A stretch of 9,740 nt of DNA from Candidatus Coatesiibacteriota bacterium (lineage in GTDB: Bacteria; RBG-13-66-14). Below are positions 5,492-9,740 of this stretch, in pieces (the stretch's first letter is position 1; each line of letters begins with the position of its first letter). The stretch covers positions 1 through 9,740 of the forward strand of contig WJMB01000307.1 of the NCBI GenBank assembly GCA_014728185.1, read 5' to 3'. The notes under the pieces were generated by a model, which searched no databases, was not told the DNA's origin, and worked only from the letters and a program-made list of their open reading frames with translations. The translations under genes and the position numbers were made by a program.

Positions 5492-5935
5492 CTAGAGCGG
5501 GTTGAGCAGCACCTGACGGATCTCGCGATCGGCGCGGCGCAGGCGCTCGCACATCAGCCGGGCCAGGTTGATGGCGATGTCCGGGATCTCGTGCATCAGC
5601 TCGACGAACTCCTCGCGCTCCAGGTAGTAGAGCTCGGTGGCCGTTTCGCTGATCACGCTGGCCGTGCGCGGTCCGCCGGTGAGGATCGATATCTCACCCA
5701 TCACCGCGCCCGGCCCCAGGGTGGCCAGCACCTTGCTGCGGTCGGCGTCGATGATCTTGAGCACGTTGACCTTGCCCTGGGAGATCAGGTAGAGGCGTTT
5801 GCCAGGCTCGCCCTCGTTGATCAACTGCTCCTCGGGCTCAGCGGTGTGCTTGTGCAGCCGTTGATGGACCTTCTTCAGCTCCTCGGCCTCGAGGTCCTTG
5901 AAGAGGTTGAACTGGCTGAGTTCGTTGAGTTCCAT
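5492..5935 (-). CDS. Stand-alone cyclic-nucleotide-binding domain protein
   Basis: At 147 aa the protein is a single CRP-type cNMP-binding domain. An N-terminal LSQFNLFKDLEAEELKKV opens the fold, LINEGEPGKRLYLISQGKV (38-56) is the usual beta-roll, and the phosphate-binding cassette reads GEISILTGGPRTASV (80-94), with E81 for the ribose and R90/T91 for the cyclic phosphate. These key residues support real ligand binding, cAMP or cGMP. The C-helix (about 105-140) ends in a short tail with no helix-turn-helix, so it is not a transcription factor by itself; such proteins relay cNMP to partners or modulate other proteins. No signal peptide: cytoplasmic. The ATG at 5935 follows a GGGGGA stretch (about 5943-5948). 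Two hairpins lie downstream. An adenylate cyclase is encoded 1.7 kb away, a natural source of ligand. Confidence 0.9.
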   Translation of the reverse strand: MELNELSQFNLFKDLEAEELKKVHQRLHKHTAEPEEQLINEGEPGKRLYLISQGKVNVLKIIDADRSKVLATLGPGAVMGEISILTGGPRTASVISETATELYYLEREEFVELMHEIPDIAINLARLMCERLRRADREIRQVLLNPL

Positions 5936-6159
5936 GCTTCGTCCCCCGGTTCGTCCCCTGTTTACATCCTCTGGTTCGCTCCCCGCCCTTGGATCGGTCG
6001 CCGTCGTGGTGGGCGGCGTGTGGTTGTTCGAGAGCGACGTTGCCGATCGAGGACAGACACTGCTTCCAGTACAGTTGAGAGTATAGCGGAAAAGGCGTCT
6101 TGATTGCCATGGCGACCGTCCGCTGTCTCCTGGGGCAGGGTCGCTCGGAACGGCCGTTC

Positions 6160-6174
6160 ATGACGCCGGGTCAT
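6160..6174. repeat. Inverted repeat in the divergent promoter region
   Basis: ATGAC-GCCGG-GTCAT, about 15 bases upstream of the probable -10 of the 6231 gene, a place where a regulator could sit. It does not match the CRP consensus TGTGA-N6-TCACA. The 295-bp gap between the cNMP-binding gene and the 6231 gene holds little else: a possible minus-strand TATACT at 6080-6085 lies 145 bases before the cNMP gene. Confidence 0.3.
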
Positions 6175-6187
6175 CCACCGCGCTTCG

Positions 6188-6196
6188 TGCTATCAT
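6188..6196 (+). promoter_or_regulatory. Extended -10 for the membrane protein gene at 6231
   Basis: TGCTATCAT is a TGn extended -10 that would start RNA near 6203, leaving a 28-base leader before the GTG. It has the same TGC spacing element as the -10 of the lipoprotein gene at 3058. No clear -35. Confidence 0.4.
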
Positions 6197-6230
6197 AAGC
6201 AGCGTTGCGTCATCCAAACCCGGGAGGAGC

Positions 6231-6920
6231 GTGGCCACCAAGAGCAAGCGACGTAAAACGGCGGGCAATCTGGCGCGCATCGCCGCCGGGCTGGTCGGCT
6301 GGGCCGCCCTGGGTCTCTACACCGTGCTGGCCGCCCCGCGCCTGGCGGCGCCCCTGCCGCCCAGGTGGGTGCTGATCCCGGGGTTGATCCTGCTAACGGC
6401 GGCCGAGGTCAGCCGGGCCTGGTACCGCTACACGACGCTGGATCCGGTGCGGACGATGGAGTTCGGCCTGTTGCTGGCCTTCGGTCCGGTGTTGGCCGGT
6501 TGGACCATCGTGTTGGGCGGCGGAGCCGCCGAGTCGCTGCGTGCGCTGCGCAGCCGCGAGAAGCCCCTGGAGACCCTGGCCCGGGGCGCCCTGGGCGCCG
6601 GCAAGGCCGCGCTGTGGTGCGCCGTGGCGGGCTGGCTCTGGTACTGGCTCTTCGACGCCGCCCGCTTCGTTTCGCTGGAGCCGCGGCTGATACTAGCCGC
6701 CGCAGTCGCCGCGCTCAGCCGCTTGGGTCTGGACGCCGCGCTGCGCGTCCTCGGTGAGGTCGACTACCTGCCCGACTGGAGCGAGCGGCTCTCCAGCGAC
6801 GCCTGGGGCGTTTTCGCCGCCCTCTTCGGCGCCCTGATCGTCGGCTGGTCGACGCTGGGCGCTCAGGCTTGGCTGGGCTTGATCTTCGTCGCCGGCACCC
6901 GCTCAGCTGTGCGGCACTGA
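6231..6920 (+). CDS. Polytopic membrane protein of unknown function
   Basis: 229 aa. A basic N-terminus (KSKRRK, 4-9) faces the cytoplasm by the positive-inside rule and about six hydrophobic segments follow: 13-36, 46-63, 77-98, 118-141, 152-173 and 190-221. The pattern FGLLLAFGPVLAG ... LGGGAAESLRALRSREKPLETL ... resembles, from memory, the multi-TM sensory module that often precedes HD-GYP or GGDEF output domains, but here the protein stops right after the last TM segment (GTRSAVRH), so no output domain is present. That resemblance is tentative. The GTG start follows GGAGGAG (6223-6229); measured from GGAGG the spacing is only three bases, but no better start exists nearby. It ends 7 bases before the oppositely oriented gene at 6928, with no room for a terminator between them. 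Confidence 0.78.
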   Translation: MATKSKRRKTAGNLARIAAGLVGWAALGLYTVLAAPRLAAPLPPRWVLIPGLILLTAAEVSRAWYRYTTLDPVRTMEFGLLLAFGPVLAGWTIVLGGGAAESLRALRSREKPLETLARGALGAGKAALWCAVAGWLWYWLFDAARFVSLEPRLILAAAVAALSRLGLDAALRVLGEVDYLPDWSERLSSDAWGVFAALFGALIVGWSTLGAQAWLGLIFVAGTRSAVRH

Positions 6921-6927
6921 GCCCCGT

Positions 6928-7650
6928 TCAGGAGCGCCGCCAGGGCAGGGTGACCAGATAGACCACGCCGCCGGTGACGGCGGCGAAGACGATCAGGATC
7001 AACAGAAAGCCCAAGGCGCCCAGGAAGTTGGCGAAGCTGGCGATCACCAGGGCGCCCAGGCCGCCCAGCCCCAGCCCCAGACTCAGCGGCACACCGACGA
7101 TGACGGCCAGGACCTTGTGGGCCGTCGTTTTCTCGCCCTCGAAGGCGTTGAGCAGAAACATCAGGGCGTTGAAGCCCAGGTAGATCAGGGGCAGCAGAGC
7201 CAGGAAGAGCAAACACTCGGCCAGGGTACCGATTCGCCCCACCGCGCCCAGGGCCTGCCAGGGTCCGACCAGATGCAGGGAGTTCAGCCCGGCGATCGTC
7301 TCCTCGACGCCGCCGGTGAACCAACCGGTCACCCAGGGCAGGCCCAGGTAGAGCCAGACCAGCAACAGGGCCTTGAGCAGGAAAACCCCCAGGTCCCGGC
7401 CGGTGAGAGGGTGGGGGACGTAGTCGACGACCCCGGCGGCGCCGGCGGGATGGCCGAAGTAGAGCAGACCCGTGACGGCGGCCAGTCCGGCCGCCGCGAA
7501 GAGGACGAGCTGCCGTCCGATGAAGACCGGCAGCAGGCCGTCGAGGAGCAGCCAGGCGCCCAGGCCCGTCAGCGCCGCGCCGAGCAGGCCGGTGACGAAG
7601 ATGAAACCGCCCCAGTTGTAAACCGTCCGCGAATCCCCGATGTCTCTCAC
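6928..7650 (-). CDS. Six-TM membrane protein, translationally coupled to the cyclase
   Basis: 240 aa with about six predicted membrane segments (13-38, 47-65, 87-110, 142-170, 177-204, 208-234). Gly/Leu-rich, few charged residues, no recognised domain or catalytic motif; short loops include GHPAGAAGVVDYVPHPLTGRD (about 66-86) and FEGEKTTAHK (170-179). The GTG start (7650-7648) overlaps the cyclase TGA (7649-7647) as GTGA, and GGGGAGG near the cyclase 3' end (about 7653-7659) provides a ribosome binding site with very short spacing, typical of coupled translation. Its job is probably tied to the cyclase, for example as a partner of its membrane sensor, but this is inferred from context only. 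It could also be a transporter or an envelope protein unrelated to cAMP. Convergent with the membrane gene ending at 6920. Confidence 0.8.
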   Translation of the reverse strand: MRDIGDSRTVYNWGGFIFVTGLLGAALTGLGAWLLLDGLLPVFIGRQLVLFAAAGLAAVTGLLYFGHPAGAAGVVDYVPHPLTGRDLGVFLLKALLLVWLYLGLPWVTGWFTGGVEETIAGLNSLHLVGPWQALGAVGRIGTLAECLLFLALLPLIYLGFNALMFLLNAFEGEKTTAHKVLAVIVGVPLSLGLGLGGLGALVIASFANFLGALGFLLILIVFAAVTGGVVYLVTLPWRRS

Positions 7651-9182
7651 AGCCTCCCCTTCTCGAACTCCCCTTCTCCCTCAAGTTTATCGACAAGCTC
7701 ATCGGCCGAGACGCCGCGCTCGGCGACCTCGACGCGCCGGATCCCGCCGGGGAACTCGGCGCCGGGTTCGAGGCCCTCGACGGCGTAGCTGATCACGGGT
7801 TCGCGCTTACCCTTGACCCGGCGCGGCTCGAGACGGCGGGCGGCGATATACTCACCGACGAAGCCGTGGACCTCCTCGCTGATCACGATCTCGCCGCCGC
7901 CGGCCAGGCCCTCCAACCGCGAGGCCAGATTGACCGTGTCGCCGATGGCCGTGTAGTCCAGGCGCTCCTCGGAGCCGATGTTGCCCACCACGGCCTGGCC
8001 GCAGGACATACCGATACCAATCTCGACGACGGTCTTGCCCGCGGTGACGCGCCGCGCGTTGAGGTCCCGGATGCCGCGCTGCATCTCCAGGGCGGCCAGC
8101 ACGCCGCGCAGTGCGTGATCGTGCTGGTCCAGAGGCGCGCCGAAGACGGCCATCACGCAGTCGCCGATAAACTTGTCCAGGGTGCCGTCATAGGCGAAGA
8201 CGGCCTCGGTGAGCTGGCCCAGGTAGTCGTTGAGCAGACCGACGACCTCCTCGGGCTCCAGGCGCTCGGAGAGGGGGGTGAAGTCGCGGATGTCGGCGAA
8301 GAGGACGGTGACCTCGCGGCGCTCCCCCCGCGTCTGGGCCTTGTGGCGTTCGGGGTCGGAGATGATCTGGTCGGCCACCTGGCGGCTGACGTAGAGGCGG
8401 AAGGCGTTGCGGATGAAACGGTTCTGTTGCAGGTTCTCGGCCATGGCGTCCACGGCGCAGGCCAGCTCGCCGATCTCGTCACGGCGGCAGAGGCCCAGTC
8501 GGTGGTCGAAGTCGCCACGGCCGATGCGCTGGACGCCCTGGGCCAGCTTGCGCAGCGGCCGGGAGATCACCACGCCGTAGAGCACGGCCAGCACCAGCGA
8601 GACCGCCAGGGCGATGCCGCCGATGGTGAAGACCGTGGAGCGGATCTCGGCGGCGGCGCGCAGCATCGGCTGTTCACTGATCCCGACGTGGACCTCGCCC
8701 AGCTCCACCGAGCGGCTGATGTCCTCGAAGAGGACCGGCACGGCGATGTCACGGCCCGGCTCCCCGGCGTACCTGACCGCCGTGTCCTCCAGGTCGCCCT
8801 CGCTGATGGTCTCGCCCTCGGGGGCGCGGTATTCCTCGAAGAGGGCCGGGGGGTTGTAGCCGCCGGCGGAGTCGATCGAAGGCGCCGCTGGAGAGACGGC
8901 TGCCACCGTGCCCGCGTCGTCGACGATCAGCGCGTAGAGCACATCGGGCAGTTGGGTGGCCCCATTGACCAGATCGATCAGCGAGAGGTCGTCACCGGCG
9001 GCCAGCTCGGCGGCGGCGTTGACCGCCAGAATGCGGGCCAGGGACTGGCCGCGCAGACGTATCTCGCCCAGGGCGCGCTGCCGGGCCTCGGCCTCCAGCC
9101 GCCAGATCAGCACCACGGTCAGCAGCGCCATCAACAACAGGATGGTCAGGGCCAGCTTGACGCGGATGGAGAGTCGGAACAT
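7647..9182 (-). CDS. Membrane-bound class III adenylate cyclase with HAMP domain
   Basis: 511 aa. TM1 at about 8-27, an extracytoplasmic sensor region (28-182), TM2 at 183-206, HAMP (207-257; P209, DEIGEL at 235-240), a linker, then the catalytic domain (about 288-470). All class III residues are present: metal Asps D297 (FADIRDFT) and D341 (KFIGD), transition-state N418 and R422 (TVNLASR), and substrate-selecting K337 with T411 (DYTAIGDTVN). The Lys/Thr pair marks ATP rather than GTP use and places it in class IIIb, several members of which are bicarbonate-stimulated. It converts ATP to cAMP as a homodimer, gated by the outer sensor through HAMP. The C-terminal 40 residues after SYAVEGL are unassigned. 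The start ATG has only a weak ribosome binding site. It is the middle gene of an operon: the two-CW gene lies 51 bases upstream and the six-TM gene overlaps its stop. Confidence 0.95.
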   Translation of the reverse strand: MFRLSIRVKLALTILLLMALLTVVLIWRLEAEARQRALGEIRLRGQSLARILAVNAAAELAAGDDLSLIDLVNGATQLPDVLYALIVDDAGTVAAVSPAAPSIDSAGGYNPPALFEEYRAPEGETISEGDLEDTAVRYAGEPGRDIAVPVLFEDISRSVELGEVHVGISEQPMLRAAAEIRSTVFTIGGIALAVSLVLAVLYGVVISRPLRKLAQGVQRIGRGDFDHRLGLCRRDEIGELACAVDAMAENLQQNRFIRNAFRLYVSRQVADQIISDPERHKAQTRGERREVTVLFADIRDFTPLSERLEPEEVVGLLNDYLGQLTEAVFAYDGTLDKFIGDCVMAVFGAPLDQHDHALRGVLAALEMQRGIRDLNARRVTAGKTVVEIGIGMSCGQAVVGNIGSEERLDYTAIGDTVNLASRLEGLAGGGEIVISEEVHGFVGEYIAARRLEPRRVKGKREPVISYAVEGLEPGAEFPGGIRRVEVAERGVSADELVDKLEGEGEFEKGRL

Positions 9183-9233
9183 TGAGCTACTATCCCGGAA
9201 GGTGTGAAGGATCGATCGCGATGACGGTCGACG

Positions 9234-9509
9234 CTAGTACTTCAACGACCCGCCCTGTTGGGCCTGAACGTGCTTGAAGAACTCGCACTTGGTCAGACAG
9301 TGCCTCATCTTCTGCGCCCAGTTGCCCTGGATGGTGTTTTGGCATAGTGTGCCCTCGACCATCCAGCAGTAGCGCCCGCCGTTGCGACCCGCGTTGAAAC
9401 CGTTGTATTTGTCGATGTTGTAGGCAGGGCAGACGCCGAACTCGTGGACCCGGTCGCCCCCGGCCTCCCGCCCGCAGCCCATGTACTCCCAGCAGTTTTC
9501 CCTAACCAT
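9234..9509 (-). CDS. Two-CW domain protein (Cys-rich, small)
   Basis: 91 aa with seven Cys (6, 12, 27, 48, 56, 71, 75). The pattern ENCWEYMGCGRE (4-15), GVCPAY (25-30), GRYCWMVEGTLC (45-56) and CLTKCEFFKHV (71-81) fits the 'two-CW' family, named for its paired Cys-Trp motifs, C6-W7 and C48-W49. The family is common in sensor and signalling proteins, often as an N-terminal module; the fold probably binds a metal ion or reacts to redox, though its function is not established. Here the domain stands alone but is encoded just before a sensor cyclase, so a redox or metal signal to cAMP is a reasonable guess. The start is secure: AGGAGG at 9513-9518, a few bases before the ATG. No signal peptide or TM segment is visible. 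First gene of the minus-strand operon. Confidence 0.88.
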   Translation of the reverse strand: MVRENCWEYMGCGREAGGDRVHEFGVCPAYNIDKYNGFNAGRNGGRYCWMVEGTLCQNTIQGNWAQKMRHCLTKCEFFKHVQAQQGGSLKY

Positions 9510-9543
9510 CTATCCTCCTGTTGCGCGAATAGGGTCAATTTAC

Positions 9544-9552
9544 ATTATAACA
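9544..9552 (-). promoter_or_regulatory. Extended -10 promoter of the two-CW/cyclase operon
   Basis: On the minus strand TGTTATAAT is a perfect TATAAT with an extended TGn. It would start RNA near 9537, about 28 bases before the ATG at 9509. No -35 hexamer is seen at the expected place; that place is occupied by the palindrome at 9560-9569. Confidence 0.7.
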
Positions 9553-9559
9553 CTCTTTT

Positions 9560-9569
9560 CGCATATGCG
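9560..9569. promoter_or_regulatory. Palindrome at the -35 position of the cyclase operon
   Basis: CGCATATGCG is a perfect 10-bp palindrome. It lies just upstream of the extended -10 on the minus strand and about 135 bases upstream of the predicted sigma-54 start on the plus strand, a usual distance for an enhancer-binding protein. It is short, so chance is possible. Confidence 0.35.
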
Positions 9570-9672
9570 CAGGGAGATGGTGAGAAACGCCGGGGGAGCC
9601 CGTCTAGTGCGGACCTTGGCAAAACCGGCTCCAGCGACATTTCCCGCCAAAGGCGTCGGGAGCGCCCCGGCT

Positions 9673-9689
9673 TTGGCACGTTTCTTGCG
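9673..9689 (+). promoter_or_regulatory. Sigma-54 promoter reading off the right edge
   Basis: TTGGCACG (9673-9680) followed by TTGC (9685-9688). GG (9675-9676) and GC (9687-9688) are separated by exactly ten bases, the strict -24/-12 spacing of sigma-54 promoters, with TGGCAC and TTGC both consensus. Transcription would begin near 9700 and run rightwards; no start codon of the target gene is visible before 9740. The gene controlled needs an AAA+ enhancer-binding activator encoded elsewhere. Confidence 0.75.
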
Positions 9690-9740
9690 GAAGGCGCGGC
9701 GGGTTCGACCAGGTGGCCGCCCCGCTCCGCTGCAAGAAAC
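9680..9740. repeat. Inverted repeat overlapping the sigma-54 -12 box
   Basis: GTTTCTTGC (9680-9688), which includes the -12 box, is repeated in inverted orientation as GCAAGAAAC (9732-9740), the last nine bases of the window. The second arm would be the -12 half of a sigma-54 promoter reading left if the next bases are GTGCCA. Confidence 0.5.

Noticed and set aside
5474..6103. 209-aa plus-strand frame opposite the cNMP-binding gene
   Set aside because: Shadow translation; the minus strand has the conserved phosphate-binding cassette.
7866..9185. 439-aa plus-strand open frame opposite the adenylate cyclase
   Set aside because: Asp/His/Gly/Leu/Gln-rich translation with no motif; the minus strand encodes an intact cyclase with all catalytic residues.
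9698..9712. GGGTTCGACC resembling a tRNA T-loop
   Set aside because: No matching acceptor, D or anticodon arms around it.
1..9740. CRISPR array
   Set aside because: The repeats found are three diverged, widely spaced copies in mixed orientation, with no regular spacers.

Overview
The window looks like a piece of chromosome from a diderm (outer-membrane-bearing), high-GC bacterium. Evidence for two membranes is an Omp85/BamA-type barrel protein with a C-terminal Phe and a signal-peptide lipoprotein beside it. A near-perfect sigma-54 promoter lies at the right edge. I cannot name the taxon; most products look like poorly characterised families, which would fit an uncultured phylum.

Layout, left to right. 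(1) 1-480 is AT-richer than the rest. At the very edge it holds, on the minus strand, the start of a zinc-ribbon protein resembling the N-terminus of IS1595/ISXO2-type transposases. Behind it are a hairpin and two copies of a ~30-45 bp repeat. (2) 577-1302 (minus) encodes a zinc-ribbon protein of unknown function, divergent from (3) an Omp85 outer-membrane protein (about 1378-3012, plus). An acidic, Met-rich lipoprotein follows (3117-4214, plus) with its own ribosome binding site, a probable extended -10 promoter and a strong terminator. (4) 4268-5370 has no convincing gene. It is lower in GC, begins with a third, inverted copy of the left-hand repeat, and contains several long inverted repeats, one extended by G.U-compatible pairs, so a structured RNA or the remains of a mobile element is possible. 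(5) 5492-5935 (minus) is a stand-alone cyclic-nucleotide-binding domain protein with a clear terminator. (6) 6231-6920 (plus) is a polytopic membrane protein, convergent with (7) a minus-strand operon running from 9509 to 6928: a two-CW cysteine-motif protein, a membrane-bound class III adenylate cyclase (two TM segments, HAMP, complete catalytic set), and a six-TM protein coupled to the cyclase by a GTGA overlap. (8) 9510-9740 is an intergenic control region with an extended -10 promoter for the operon, a palindrome, and an opposing sigma-54 promoter that reads off the window.

The most coherent biological story is a local cAMP circuit. A Cys-rich two-CW protein and a sensor cyclase with an extracytoplasmic domain are co-transcribed with a membrane protein, and a single-domain cNMP-binding protein (no DNA-binding domain) is encoded 1.7 kb away. 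The least explained parts are the gene-free 1.1 kb stretch, the three-copy repeat that brackets the Omp85/lipoprotein block, and the unusual start of the Omp85 gene.
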